A stretch of 64,000 nt of DNA from Legionellaceae bacterium (GTDB lineage: Bacteria > Pseudomonadota > Gammaproteobacteria > Legionellales > Legionellaceae): positions 1 to 64,000 of the forward strand of contig JAGOTG010000011.1 of assembly GCA_018061965.1 (NCBI GenBank). Reading direction: 5' to 3'. Positions within the stretch are counted from its first letter, which is position 1; each line of letters starts with the position of its first letter. The position numbers were made by a program, and so were the translations under genes. Below the pieces are notes generated by a model. That model worked only from the letters and a program-made list of their open reading frames with translations. It made no database searches and was not told the DNA's origin. Positions 38,361-47,995 of the stretch are shown here, in pieces.

Positions 38361-39923
38361 ATGAAAAACGCAACGATACTTCACAGAAGTATTTCAAATA
38401 TCTCTTCTGATTTTCGTCGAAATTTACCCTATATTTTATTTACTGCGAATGTATTTCTAGTGATAGCTTTCTATTTTACAATGGCAGGCATGCACGAGGA
38501 CGGATTGATTTATAGTTCTTTAGCTGCGAACATGAGTCATAACGTGGGTTCTTTGTGGGATCCAAGTTTTTCAGAAGCGCTTTGGCCACACTTTTATGAG
38601 CACCCACCGCTGGCTTTTTATTTGCAATCAATCTTTATTCGATTTGTGGGTGATAACCCGAACATTGATAAACTATATTTTTTTATATTAACCCTAATAT
38701 CATTAGGTCTGCTTCTATTATTCTGGCGGCAAAGATTTCCCCAGGTCCGACTCCATTTCGTGTGGGTGCCTATTTTATTTTGGTTGGCAAATCAAGAAAA
38801 TTTAGCGGTGGGTTACCATGGAATGGTTGAATCTACATTAATGATTTTTACAACTTTAGCCAGCTATTACATATTAAAGGGTTTATCCTTATCGACAAAG
38901 CAAGCTATTTATTATTATAGTTTGGGTTCTTTTTTGATAATGCTTGCTTTTTTTACCAATGGTTGCCAAGCGTTTTTTCCTCTGGTCATTCCCGCTATTT
39001 ACGCGTTTGTCTTTGATCGTCATCGAAGAGCGGACGTCCTGTGGGGTTGGGTATCGTGGAAACTAGTGAATATAACGTTATTGTTGTCTTTTTTAACTAC
39101 TATTTTGATAGGAATGGTATTGCTTTATCCACCAGCATTGAATAATACGATTCATTATTTTCAACAACAAGTATTAGCAACGTTGAGTGGGGCAAAGAAT
39201 GGCGAGCATTTGGTAGGTCTGTTTGGGCATTTTAAAGTGTTGTGGTTTCTTTTCGTTAACTCAACTCCAGCTGCTATTTTTACCACTTATTGGTGTGGGG
39301 TTTATTCTAAACAAAATAAGCAACCGATGCTGCGAACTATAAAATCAGCGTTTCAAAATGAGTGGTGTTTATTTTTTCTATTCGTCGCAGTGTCTGCCAG
39401 TCTGCCAGTCTGTTTTAGCCCAAGACAATCAAATCATTATTTGGCGCAGTCCTATACTTTTTGGGCTTTATTTTTTATCCAAGCCTGCATGCCGGCATGT
39501 GTTAATGTAATAAATAATAAGCAAAATTTAGCGCTTGACCCTGAAAAAAAGCAAAAATTTTTTCTGAATGGGATGATTGGGTTGTTCTTGCTTCTAGGTA
39601 TATTGAATATTCATTTTGCTGGACGACCTTCTTACCGAAATAGTCCTTTGATAAATGATGCAGAGCACCTCAAAAAAATTCTACCTTCTCATGTTAATAT
39701 TTCTGTTTCAAATCCGCATGATTTTATGGTGCATCATGTGTTTTTATTTTATCGATACCATTATATTTGTCTTACTAACCAACCAAATGAAGCTTACTAT
39801 ATGCAAAGTAAGCATGAAAAAAATTGGCCAGAAGGGTACTTGCCTGTCAATGCAGAATTTCGAACTTTCCAATTGTTTAAAAAACAACAGGCTATGTGTA
39901 AGATTAATCTGCCCGCAGTATAA
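38361..39923 (+). CDS. GT39-type membrane glycosyltransferase (PMT/ArnT superfamily)
   Basis: A polytopic inner-membrane enzyme of 520 residues with about ten or more helices. The first periplasmic loop holds the acidic MHEDGLIYSSLA and the EHPPLAFYLQS motif, placed as in dolichyl-phosphate-mannose and ArnT-type transferases. These use a polyprenyl-phosphate sugar donor. The acceptor (lipid A, polysaccharide or protein) cannot be told. It lies 7 bases after the pseudopilin gene and is followed by a palindrome. It is only distantly similar to the other GT39 genes here. Confidence 0.85.
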   Translation: MKNATILHRSISNISSDFRRNLPYILFTANVFLVIAFYFTMAGMHEDGLIYSSLAANMSHNVGSLWDPSFSEALWPHFYEHPPLAFYLQSIFIRFVGDNPNIDKLYFFILTLISLGLLLLFWRQRFPQVRLHFVWVPILFWLANQENLAVGYHGMVESTLMIFTTLASYYILKGLSLSTKQAIYYYSLGSFLIMLAFFTNGCQAFFPLVIPAIYAFVFDRHRRADVLWGWVSWKLVNITLLLSFLTTILIGMVLLYPPALNNTIHYFQQQVLATLSGAKNGEHLVGLFGHFKVLWFLFVNSTPAAIFTTYWCGVYSKQNKQPMLRTIKSAFQNEWCLFFLFVAVSASLPVCFSPRQSNHYLAQSYTFWALFFIQACMPACVNVINNKQNLALDPEKKQKFFLNGMIGLFLLLGILNIHFAGRPSYRNSPLINDAEHLKKILPSHVNISVSNPHDFMVHHVFLFYRYHYICLTNQPNEAYYMQSKHEKNWPEGYLPVNAEFRTFQLFKKQQAMCKINLPAV

Positions 39924-40019
39924 CGATTTTTTAGTTTAAAATATGGTATAATCTAGTCCAAATTATTTCTTGAATCATATATAGGGCTTTAATTTTTAAT
40001 TGACCTGCTAATAGAATAC

Positions 40020-40045
40020 GTAGGTTGGGCCAAGGCCCAATCTAC
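40020..40045. repeat. Dispersed palindrome, copy 3
   Basis: GTAGGTTGGGCC / GGCCCAATCTAC with an AA loop and one G-T mismatch. Same family as 1100-1125 and 10898-10963. It lies between two GT39 genes, and together with flanking AT-rich sequence fills the 177-base gap. Confidence 0.65.
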
Positions 40046-40100
40046 ATCAATTAAAGATTAATTTGATATATTCCCCGAATGATGGGTTTTAGGTATTTTT

Positions 40101-41558
40101 ATGTACAAAGCTATCAATCTCTCGTGGTTTAGGGAATCTCCAGTGAAAAGCATGAGTTATGTCATGATGTTTTTCTATTTTGGCGTACTCTTATTATTGG
40201 CGCCCGCTCAGATTTTATCTTTTGATAGCTATTATTATTGGGAATGGAGTAGGCATTTGGACCTCTCATATTACGATGGTCCTCCGATGATAGCCTATTT
40301 TATCAAATTGTCGACATTGTTATTTGGGGATACCTTATTAGCATTAAATATGGTGGGAATTTCTGGTGTCGCAATCACTGCTTGGATTATTTATAAAACA
40401 GCACGTCTGTTTCTGAATGAAGAGGCGAGTGGTATCGCGACGCTGTTGTGGTTATTTGCCCCTTTGAATACCTTGGACTTATTAAAGCAGACAACTTATG
40501 ACGTCCCCTATATATTGTTTTGGGCACTCACTGTGTATTGTGTCGCGAATTTCATTCAAGCTCAAAAGCTGTCTGCGCAAAGTATCAAATGGTTGTATTG
40601 GTCGGGTGTAAGCGTGGGTTGCATGATGCTTTCGAAATATTCTGGCATCATATTGGTTCTGGCTTTATTCGTTTTCATAGTTGCGACCCCTTACCGCTAT
40701 TTATTTAGAAATCGACATTTTTATTTATCATTACTGTTGTCGCTGATTATTTTTAGCCCGGTTATTGTGTGGAATGCGGCGCACAATTGGCAGTCTTTTT
40801 TATTTCAATTAGCGACTCATGCACGTCCGTCAATCATTGATCCATGGGCTGCTATGAACCACGCTTTTTTGCACGTTATTTTGCCTTCTTTGAATTTTAT
40901 GTTGTTGCCGCTTGTGCTTGGATTACGGTCGATGGCAAATTATCGTAAAACACCCATTCCTTATTTATGCCTGATCATTTGCACAACGTTTGTGGTTTTT
41001 TATTTATTGTACTCGATTAAAAATGTGATGGTTGGGAATTGGATGAGTCCTTATCTGATATCGGCAGCACTGTTAGGCGGATATTACTTCCAGATGTATG
41101 ATTACCGGAAATCGACATTATTACTGATTGTAGTATCAGCAATCATCAGCCTCGTTATTGCAACGAATAATACGCCACGCATTAGTTTTATAATCGCGAA
41201 GGGATATATTTATCATCATCTTATTCAACGATTTAATGCCTATTATCCGCAACTCCCTCAATTTGTGTTTACTACGACTTGGAGTGATGCACGTATGTTG
41301 TTTTTTCTAAAAAACAAACCCGCGGTTTATACATTAGATAGGTGCAGTACGCAGCAAAATGAATATGCTTTTTGGAGCCAAGCTTTTGTAAAAAGCGTTG
41401 CAGACAAAAGTATTAAAGAAGCCTTATATGTGGATAGAGCCAATCATATAGACTGTGTGGAACAATATTTTGATCAGTGTATTCAGCTGTCTCCACCTAC
41501 GTATCATTTTAAGGGCAAAGATTATGCAATTTATGCCTACAAATGTACCAATAAATAG
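40101..41558 (+). CDS. GT39-type membrane glycosyltransferase
   Basis: 485 residues, polytopic. The first loop reads FDSYYYWEWSRHLDLSYYDGPP, the GT39/ArnT pattern (acidic residue before a Tyr cluster, then D-x-PP about 15 residues later). It resembles the two minus-strand copies at 46503 and 47996 in layout (YYW.. and LDxxYxDxPP), more than the gene at 38361. The C-terminal ~110 residues form a small soluble domain with several Cys. The ATG at 40101 has only a weak AGG upstream; a Met at residue 15 is the alternative. Confidence 0.85.
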   Translation: MYKAINLSWFRESPVKSMSYVMMFFYFGVLLLLAPAQILSFDSYYYWEWSRHLDLSYYDGPPMIAYFIKLSTLLFGDTLLALNMVGISGVAITAWIIYKTARLFLNEEASGIATLLWLFAPLNTLDLLKQTTYDVPYILFWALTVYCVANFIQAQKLSAQSIKWLYWSGVSVGCMMLSKYSGIILVLALFVFIVATPYRYLFRNRHFYLSLLLSLIIFSPVIVWNAAHNWQSFLFQLATHARPSIIDPWAAMNHAFLHVILPSLNFMLLPLVLGLRSMANYRKTPIPYLCLIICTTFVVFYLLYSIKNVMVGNWMSPYLISAALLGGYYFQMYDYRKSTLLLIVVSAIISLVIATNNTPRISFIIAKGYIYHHLIQRFNAYYPQLPQFVFTTTWSDARMLFFLKNKPAVYTLDRCSTQQNEYAFWSQAFVKSVADKSIKEALYVDRANHIDCVEQYFDQCIQLSPPTYHFKGKDYAIYAYKCTNK

Positions 41559-41638
41559 GGAGGCACCAGACTTTGACCGTCGTTGAAGCTTTGTTGCAAT
41601 ATTCGCAGGATGACGCGTGATCGCAGTGAGTAAACCCT

Positions 41639-42142
41639 ATGATACTTCCTCCACAACATTTGCTTTCTTGGTTGACGTGTACGACGTATATGATGGAGCA
41701 ATTATATGCTAAATCAGGGAATACGGATTTAAAAGTGCTTCAACAAAATTGGGAGCCAACGAATGACTGGGATCGACAGACCTTGTCTCTGAGCGACGAG
41801 CTGGTATTACACCGCGATATTGTTGTGAGTGCCTGGGAGCATCCTTGTTGGTTTGCCAGAACTATTTTGCCTAGAGCAACTTATGATGCTCATCTATCTT
41901 TGTTTGAACGCTTGAATCAAGAACCTTTGGGAAATTTGATTTTTCGTACGCAAGCTGTTCAACGGTTGAGATTAGAGCATTACTCGATCGAGTCAGGCTC
42001 TGTCGAATATGACTGGTTACCTAAAGCCATCGATACTCAACAAAAATTGTTATGGTTGCGATGCTCTACTTTTCAAGTAAAAGACGCTGAATTATTTTAT
42101 TTGGTTGAAATTTTACTTCCAGATTTGGAGCACTACTCTTGA
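41639..42142 (+). CDS. ubiC: Chorismate--pyruvate lyase
   Basis: Converts chorismate to 4-hydroxybenzoate, the first committed step of ubiquinone synthesis. The 167 residues match UbiC: WFARTILPRATYDAH in the middle and the C-terminal VEILLPD. The stop overlaps the ubiA start, giving the classic ubiCA operon. A weak GTGAG precedes the ATG. The 80 bases upstream contain no further gene. Confidence 0.9.
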   Translation: MILPPQHLLSWLTCTTYMMEQLYAKSGNTDLKVLQQNWEPTNDWDRQTLSLSDELVLHRDIVVSAWEHPCWFARTILPRATYDAHLSLFERLNQEPLGNLIFRTQAVQRLRLEHYSIESGSVEYDWLPKAIDTQQKLLWLRCSTFQVKDAELFYLVEILLPDLEHYS

Positions 42143-42975
42143 AAAACAAATATCTACGTTTGATGCGTTTTGACAAACCTGCTGGGATTGCTTTGTTGTG
42201 GGCGCCAACAGCATGGGCTTTATGGCTGGCGAATCAAGGACGGCCTACTGGATGGTTGGTTGTTTGTTTTTTATTAGGGACAATTTGTATGCGTGCCGCA
42301 GGTTGTATCATGAATGATTTGGCGGATCGAAACATAGATAGGCATGTTCAAAGGACGCGTTTACGCCCTCTCACAAATGGTGAGGTTAGTATTCTAAAAG
42401 CTTGCATGGTATTAGCTTTGTTGCTGATAGCTGCGGGAATCATTGCTTTGCAATTGCCGAAGTTGTGTTGGTATGAAGCGTGTGGCGCTTTATTGATTAC
42501 TGGTTTATATCCCTTTGCCAAGCGCTTTTTACAGGCGCCGCAATTACTCTTAGGAATTGCTTTTTCTATGGGTATACCGATGGCTTATGCCGCTTCTGAG
42601 GTGCCACCTAACACAGTAATGGCGGTGCTCTTGATCCTCAATTTTTTGTGGATTGTGGCTTATGATACTATGTATGCGTTGGTTGACCGTGAAGACGATC
42701 TGCTGATTGGTGTGCGGTCTACTGCGATCCTGTTTGGCGCGCGAGCTGTCCCTAGCATTTTGTTGCTTTTGGGTGTTACTCACGGATTGTGGCTAGTTTT
42801 GCGTTGCTTTTATCCACTCACCATGTGGTTTGGGCTGTGTTGGGTACTGGGGTTCGGTATTTTAATCTATCAGTTTAAATTGCTTGTTTCTAGAACAACT
42901 GAAAATGCAATGCGCGCATTTCTGTGGAGCGCTCTCTACGGTCTTTTAATGTGGTTTGGAATGATGGGGGGGTAA
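42139..42975 (+). CDS. ubiA: 4-hydroxybenzoate octaprenyltransferase
   Basis: Inner-membrane prenyltransferase that joins 4-hydroxybenzoate to the polyprenyl tail. The 278 residues have about eight helices and the two Asp-rich motifs NDLADRNIDRHVQRT and YDTMYALVDREDD. The start is a TTG overlapping the ubiC stop (TTGA), with GGAG upstream. Family length and motifs agree. Confidence 0.95.
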   Translation: MKNKYLRLMRFDKPAGIALLWAPTAWALWLANQGRPTGWLVVCFLLGTICMRAAGCIMNDLADRNIDRHVQRTRLRPLTNGEVSILKACMVLALLLIAAGIIALQLPKLCWYEACGALLITGLYPFAKRFLQAPQLLLGIAFSMGIPMAYAASEVPPNTVMAVLLILNFLWIVAYDTMYALVDREDDLLIGVRSTAILFGARAVPSILLLLGVTHGLWLVLRCFYPLTMWFGLCWVLGFGILIYQFKLLVSRTTENAMRAFLWSALYGLLMWFGMMGG

Positions 42976-43172
42976 AACTCACCAAAAATCCTTACTTTAG
43001 GAACGGGCCATTAGACCAATGTCCAATCATTTTGTGTTAATTCTTTCAATTGCTTGCATTTTTGCCACAGTGTCCTAGTATTAAGATGTGTGTTTTATAC
43101 TTGGTGTCCCATATAATATAACTATGAGACATCGAATAGGACGGATCGAGTACTAAATTAAGGAGATTTACT

Positions 43173-43487
43173 ATGGCTACTGCAAAGAAAATTACCAAGC
43201 TGTCATCCATTAGTTTGGCTAAATCGCCAAGCACCACCAAATCTAAAAAAAGAGTCGTTAAAAGTGGTAAAAGAATGGTAGTGGATGGGGCTCGTTTGGT
43301 TCATGAAGGAAAAAAATTGGTGAGCAATATCTACAAAGATGGTAACACAATGCTTCATCATGCAAGTAATGATGTGAAACAGTACTCAGATGAAATGTTG
43401 CAAAAAGTGCAAAAAAACCCATTGACTTCAATATTGGTAGCAACCGGTGTCGGTATTGTGCTATCAGTTTTCTTAAGAAGAAAATGA
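43173..43487 (+). CDS. ElaB/YqjD/DUF883-like membrane-anchored protein
   Basis: A 104-residue protein, very basic at the front (many Lys, Ser), a helical middle and a single C-terminal membrane segment ending in RRK. The end NPLTSILVATGVGIVLSVF matches the tail of ElaB/YqjD proteins, which tether ribosomes to the inner membrane in E. coli. AAGGAG precedes the ATG. It heads a three-gene overlapping set, and a TATAAT at 43112-43117 may be its -10. Confidence 0.75.
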   Translation: MATAKKITKLSSISLAKSPSTTKSKKRVVKSGKRMVVDGARLVHEGKKLVSNIYKDGNTMLHHASNDVKQYSDEMLQKVQKNPLTSILVATGVGIVLSVFLRRK

Positions 43488-43927
43488 GTCTTTTTGTCGA
43501 AATCGAGTCTCTTGTTTCAGCCCAATTAGAAGTTGTCAAAACGGCTATTTCTATTTTAAAGCTTGAAACAAGACTTGCTGGCCTAAGTGTATACCCCTTG
43601 TTGCTCACCCTCTGTTTGCTCTTAATTGGGTTAATGGGCGTGTGGACATGCGCCATGCTGGCACTGGGGTACATACTCGTCATGGTTGTGCCTAATACCC
43701 TCCTGTGTATTCTAGCTTTGTTATTGTTGAATACCGGGATCGTGTTTGGCTTGCTAAGGTATTTGTTATTTAATTTAAAAAATATGAGTTTCGAGAAAAC
43801 CCGACAATATATTGCCAATCAAGAGAAGCCTCATGTTCAATCGAAGAAAACAGCTTATCCAAGAAATTGCCGCGATGAATCAAAGATTACATTACCAGCA
43901 AAGCGAAGTAACCGCGCGGAAAGCTGA
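43484..43927 (+). CDS. YqjE-like phage-holin-family membrane protein
   Basis: 147 residues with an amphipathic N-terminal helix, two membrane helices (about 37-60 and 66-90) and a basic cytoplasmic tail. Size, layout and position after the YqjD-like gene match YqjE. The start overlaps the previous stop by 4 bases. Its last ~31 codons overlap the next gene in another frame, so the tail may be poorly constrained. Confidence 0.7.
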   Translation: MSLFVEIESLVSAQLEVVKTAISILKLETRLAGLSVYPLLLTLCLLLIGLMGVWTCAMLALGYILVMVVPNTLLCILALLLLNTGIVFGLLRYLLFNLKNMSFEKTRQYIANQEKPHVQSKKTAYPRNCRDESKITLPAKRSNRAES

Positions 43928-44102
43928 GATCATTGCAACACTCTACCATCAGTACTATTTGTTTCTGATAGGTGTGCTTACGTTTGCGTTTGTGTTCGGC
44001 TTGAAAATGGGCAAAGACCTGAGTATTACTCAGATTACCACTCAAATGTTCAATTCTGGATTATTGTTTCTTATCTCGCAATATCAGCCCATCACTGAAT
44101 AA
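43833..44102 (+). CDS. YqjK-like small membrane protein
   Basis: From ATG 43833 there are 89 residues: a charged N-terminal helix (FNRRKQLIQEIAAMNQRL) followed by membrane segments (about 41-58 and 70-84). Third in a yqjD-yqjE-yqjK-like order, where YqjK is likewise a short basic protein. AGAG lies upstream. It overlaps the preceding gene by 95 bases in a different frame. Identity as YqjK is based mainly on context. Confidence 0.55.
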   Translation: MFNRRKQLIQEIAAMNQRLHYQQSEVTARKAEIIATLYHQYYLFLIGVLTFAFVFGLKMGKDLSITQITTQMFNSGLLFLISQYQPITE

Positions 44103-44127
44103 CCGTAAGGTTTTTGCATAATTTCTG

Positions 44128-44156
44128 TTACATTTTTGGCTAATTTTAGGTATAAT
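44128..44156 (+). promoter_or_regulatory. Sigma-70 promoter of ndk
   Basis: TTACAT (44128-44133), 17-base spacer, perfect TATAAT (44151-44156), 29 bases before the ndk start. Confidence 0.75.
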
Positions 44157-44185
44157 ACAGGGCTTTTACTACCCTGGAGTATGAA

Positions 44186-44608
44186 ATGGCTATAGAACAA
44201 ACATTATCAATTATCAAACCTGATGCGGTGGCCAAGCATGTTATTGGGCAAATTTATACTCGTTTTGAACAAGCGGGTTTGAATGTTGTTGCAGCGAAAA
44301 TGGCTCATTTAAGCCGTGAAGATGCGGAAGGTTTCTATGCAGTGCATAAAGATCGGCCTTTCTTTAAAGACCTGGTTAATTTTATGATTTCTGGACCAGT
44401 GATGATCCAGGCTTTACAAGGTGAAAATGCAATTGCGAAGCACCGTGATATCATGGGTGCTACGAATCCGAAGGACGCTGCGCCTGGCACTATTCGAGCA
44501 GATTTTGCTGATAGTATTGATGCGAATGCGGTGCACGGATCTGATAGCGCTGAAACAGCGAAGCAAGAAATTGCTTATTTCTTTGACTCGTCTGAAGTGT
44601 TTGGGTAG
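44186..44608 (+). CDS. ndk: Nucleoside diphosphate kinase
   Basis: Balances NTP pools by transferring phosphate through a His. The 140 residues match the family, with phospho-His117 in NAVHGSDS and KPDAV near the N-terminus. Followed after 11 bases by rlmN, the common ndk-rlmN order. Confidence 0.97.
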   Translation: MAIEQTLSIIKPDAVAKHVIGQIYTRFEQAGLNVVAAKMAHLSREDAEGFYAVHKDRPFFKDLVNFMISGPVMIQALQGENAIAKHRDIMGATNPKDAAPGTIRADFADSIDANAVHGSDSAETAKQEIAYFFDSSEVFG

Positions 44609-44619
44609 TTGATACGACT

Positions 44620-45750
44620 ATGACAGAATTGGTTGCAGAAAAAGTCAATCTTTTGAATTTTAATGAAGCACAGATGCGTGAATTTTTTCACACATTGGGT
44701 GAGCAGCCTTATCGTGCGCGTCAAGTTCTGCAATGGATTCATCATTTTGGACAAACGGACTTTGCACAGATGTCGAATCTGAGCAAAGTCTTACGTAGCA
44801 AATTGATGGCGATGTCTGAGATTCGAGTTCCAGAAATTGTTTCAACCCAGGCATCGCAAGATGGTACGCATAAATGGTTATTAAAGCTTGCCTGTGGTAA
44901 TTGCATTGAAACCGTATTTATTCCAGAAAAATCTCGCGGTACACTTTGTGTGTCTTCGCAAGTAGGGTGCGGATTGAATTGCACTTTTTGTTCAACGGCC
45001 AAGCAAGGGTTCAATCGAAATTTGTCTACTGCTGAGATTATTGGTCAAGTATGGGTTGCAGTACGTACCTTGTCCCAGCTCAAAGGTGAGCATGATAAGC
45101 GGATCACCAATGTGGTGATGATGGGGATGGGCGAACCTTTATTAAATTTTGATGCTGTTGTGACTGCCATGGATATTATGTTGGATGATTTTGCTTACGG
45201 CTTGGCAAAACGTCGAGTAACATTAAGCACCTCGGGCGTTATTCCCGAGATGATCCGTTTGCAAGAGCGTAGTCCAGTGGCATTAGCGGTTTCTTTACAT
45301 GCACCCACTGATGCTTTGCGGGATGTGTTGGTTCCGATTAATAAAAAATATCCCTTGGCCCAATTGATGGCAGTTTGCCGGGATTATTTTAAAAATGAAC
45401 CGCGACGTGTGGTTACTTTTGAATACGTCATGCTTAAGGGCGTTAATGATCAGCCTGAGCATGCCAAAGAATTATGTAAATTATTAAAAGATGTGCCGGC
45501 CAAAGTGAATTTGATTCCTTTTAATCCTTTCCCAATGACAGAGTATGAATGCTCCGATACAGCAACGATTACGACGTTTCGGGATTACTTAATCAACAAA
45601 GGGATTAATACCATCACGCGCAAAACACGGGGTGATGATATTGATGCGGCCTGTGGGCAGTTGGCGGGCGAGGTTAATGATCGCACGAGTCGCTCGCGTC
45701 GTTGGCAAAAATTGCATTTTCTTCCTTTAGAAACGGTTGAGTCTAGGTGA
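44620..45750 (+). CDS. rlmN: Dual-specificity RNA methyltransferase RlmN
   Basis: Radical SAM enzyme making m2A2503 in 23S rRNA and m2A37 in some tRNAs. The 376 residues have the 4Fe-4S cluster motif Cys117-X3-Cys121-X2-Cys124 and the second catalytic Cys near the C-terminus (about 345, in AACGQLAGE). Length and motifs are normal. The glycosyltransferase gene starts 4 bases after its stop. Confidence 0.96.
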   Translation: MTELVAEKVNLLNFNEAQMREFFHTLGEQPYRARQVLQWIHHFGQTDFAQMSNLSKVLRSKLMAMSEIRVPEIVSTQASQDGTHKWLLKLACGNCIETVFIPEKSRGTLCVSSQVGCGLNCTFCSTAKQGFNRNLSTAEIIGQVWVAVRTLSQLKGEHDKRITNVVMMGMGEPLLNFDAVVTAMDIMLDDFAYGLAKRRVTLSTSGVIPEMIRLQERSPVALAVSLHAPTDALRDVLVPINKKYPLAQLMAVCRDYFKNEPRRVVTFEYVMLKGVNDQPEHAKELCKLLKDVPAKVNLIPFNPFPMTEYECSDTATITTFRDYLINKGINTITRKTRGDDIDAACGQLAGEVNDRTSRSRRWQKLHFLPLETVESR

Positions 45751-45754
45751 TAGT

Positions 45755-46540
45755 ATGAAAGAAAGAGTCGTGGTGATTATTCCCACTTACAATGAGGCTC
45801 TGATCATTCGTGAAACTGTGCGTCAGGTGTTTGCCGCAACGAATGAATTAGAGGGTTTTTCAGTAGAAATTCTCATATTTGACAGCGCTTCTACGGATTC
45901 AACGCAAAGCATTATTCAAGAGTTGATCCCACAGTATTCAGGTAAATTGCATTTGCAGGTGGAGCCGAATAAAACCGGTTTGGGTTCTGCATATGCTCAA
46001 GCGATGAACTATGCTTTGTTGCATTTAAATGCAGATGTCGTCGTGGAGTTCGATGCTGATTTGTCGCATCAACCGCAATATTTGGCCCCTATGCTCGCAT
46101 TATTAAAAACTTGTGATGTTGTCATGGGTAGTCGTTATTTGGCGGGAGGAAGTATTCCTGCTGATTGGGGGCTGCAACGGAAATTTTTGTCAGTTATGGG
46201 TAATCAAGTCGCCCGTCTTACTTTGACACGCCGTTATCATGATTTGACTAGTGGCTTTCGTGCGACACGGCGTGAGATATTATGTACTGCGCTGCCAGCT
46301 CAATTTTATTCAAACCATTACGCGTATAAATTGCATCTATTATGGCTATTACACCAAAACAACGCACGCATCCTTGAGTTTCCTATTCACTTTGTGGATA
46401 GAGAGCAGGGAGAAAGTAAATTACCGGCTAATAGTATTAAAGATGCGTTGCGAGTGATTGCCAAATTACGCTATGTGACTGCAAAACAATTTTTTAAAAA
46501 TCTCAGAGCACCTGTGCAATCTGGTAGTAATATGGAATAA
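45755..46540 (+). CDS. GT2-family polyprenyl-phosphate sugar synthase (DPM1-like)
   Basis: From ATG 45755 it has 261 residues, preceded by AGGTGA. It lacks membrane helices, like the soluble DPM1 class. Motifs: IIPTYNEA, the DxD-type EFDADLSHQP, and GSRYLAGG, followed by LTSGFRATRR, all typical of polyprenol-phosphate mannose/glucose synthases. It would load a sugar from a nucleotide onto undecaprenyl phosphate, giving the donor used by GT39 enzymes, of which two are adjacent. The sugar cannot be told. Its 3' end overlaps the convergent GT39 gene by 38 bases. Confidence 0.85.
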   Translation: MKERVVVIIPTYNEALIIRETVRQVFAATNELEGFSVEILIFDSASTDSTQSIIQELIPQYSGKLHLQVEPNKTGLGSAYAQAMNYALLHLNADVVVEFDADLSHQPQYLAPMLALLKTCDVVMGSRYLAGGSIPADWGLQRKFLSVMGNQVARLTLTRRYHDLTSGFRATRREILCTALPAQFYSNHYAYKLHLLWLLHQNNARILEFPIHFVDREQGESKLPANSIKDALRVIAKLRYVTAKQFFKNLRAPVQSGSNME

Positions 46541-47993
46541 GTTTTGCACCATGTGTTTGACTTTTCCCCCAAACACTCATAATGGGTGACAGCGGCTGCG
46601 TTGTAGTTTGAATCGAGTCACTGTTCAATGTGTTTTTTTCCTTGCTAATAAAAATAACGGTTTTCCCGTGTAAATCATTAGTATCCCACCATTCAAACAT
46701 GAGTCCTCGTATACCAAACATGCCTGCATGATGTACTGGGAATGGCGGCAAATTAGGATGGGCCATCCATTGTTTGCGTTGATAAAAATTGAGTTCGCTC
46801 TCAATGCGATAAGTATCTAATGGAACAAATATGGGTTGGGTCTGCGAGGGGGGCTTGCTGAGGCTTGCTGCTACCTGATAAAAGCTTTGCGTCAATTCTT
46901 GCCAGGAAATGGTGAGCACTGGGCTAAACAGCTTCTGGTTGACTAGAGCGGGTTGCCCGTAGGTCAAGCAGCCTAAAATGAGCACATAGCCGCAGATAAG
47001 AGCGGGGCCAGTTCTGAGCCAATGTTGTAGAACAGTTCTCTGTTGATTCATTAAACAGGCTAACCAAGGCAAAACCGCAAGAAGGCTAGGTCCAATCCAA
47101 TCCAATTTGATGGCCCGAAAGCAACTGAATACAGCAAAAACCAGCAAAGGACTCACGGTGAATACTTGAATAAATTTTTTGGTAGAGACTGTCAAAATTG
47201 CATTATGCGATCTTTGAAATAATTTTGTGCACCCAATGATGCCCAAGGGGGTTAAAAATAGAATTAACACACCTAGTAATTGATGCAATGAAAAGTATAG
47301 TTTTCCTTGAAGACGTCGCGTACTTTGAAAAGAAAAAGACATCCAATCATGCATCGCATTCCAATAAATTACGGGTGAAAACAATACTAATATGAGCACT
47401 GCAGCAAAATAAGGTTCTTTACGTAGCAACCAAGCTCGTTGCTCGCGATTGAATATTAAAAAAAGCCCCGTTGTCATAATCAAAAGTGCTATGGAATATT
47501 TGGCTACCAAACCTAGGCCGATACAGATTCCCGCGCCATACCAAGCCTGTGCTTTATGCTGACTCAAGGCCTGATACAGATAGTACAATGCGCCCGCCCA
47601 AGCTGCCATCAATGGCATATCTGGCGTTGTGACACAGGAGTTTAAGAAAAAAAAGGGGAGGATCGATAATAATAAAACTGAAAATTTCCCAGACCCTTTT
47701 TGGATGAGCTCAGTCCAGCGATACATAAAGTAGGCGCTAATTCCCCAACACAATAAGGCCGGGCACCGGACAGCAAATTCATTTTGTCCCAATAACAGGG
47801 TGAATCCTTTAATGAGGACCGCCACCATGGGAGGATGATCTAGATATCCGAAATCGAGATGAGTCGAATAATTCCAATAATAAGCTTCTTCAGTAAGCAG
47901 ATCATGATTACCAAGAAAGAATATACGCACACACAACGACACCCAGAAAATGGCTTGCACATAAAAAGAGAAACGGTGGGTAGCAGCCAACAT
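46503..47993 (-). CDS. GT39-type membrane glycosyltransferase, tandem copy 2
   Basis: 496 residues, about ten or more helices. Starts near FSFYVQAIFWVSLCVRIFFL; the first loop has LTEEAYYWNYSTHLDFGYLDHPP, the ArnT/GT39 pattern. It is a clear paralogue of the next gene (47996-49459), with long near-identical stretches, so a tandem duplication. The C-terminal soluble part is more divergent, suggesting different acceptors or relaxed selection. Only two bases separate it from the upstream copy. Confidence 0.87.
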   Translation of the reverse strand: MLAATHRFSFYVQAIFWVSLCVRIFFLGNHDLLTEEAYYWNYSTHLDFGYLDHPPMVAVLIKGFTLLLGQNEFAVRCPALLCWGISAYFMYRWTELIQKGSGKFSVLLLSILPFFFLNSCVTTPDMPLMAAWAGALYYLYQALSQHKAQAWYGAGICIGLGLVAKYSIALLIMTTGLFLIFNREQRAWLLRKEPYFAAVLILVLFSPVIYWNAMHDWMSFSFQSTRRLQGKLYFSLHQLLGVLILFLTPLGIIGCTKLFQRSHNAILTVSTKKFIQVFTVSPLLVFAVFSCFRAIKLDWIGPSLLAVLPWLACLMNQQRTVLQHWLRTGPALICGYVLILGCLTYGQPALVNQKLFSPVLTISWQELTQSFYQVAASLSKPPSQTQPIFVPLDTYRIESELNFYQRKQWMAHPNLPPFPVHHAGMFGIRGLMFEWWDTNDLHGKTVIFISKEKNTLNSDSIQTTTQPLSPIMSVWGKSQTHGAKLIPYYYQIAQVL

Positions 47994-47995
47994 AT

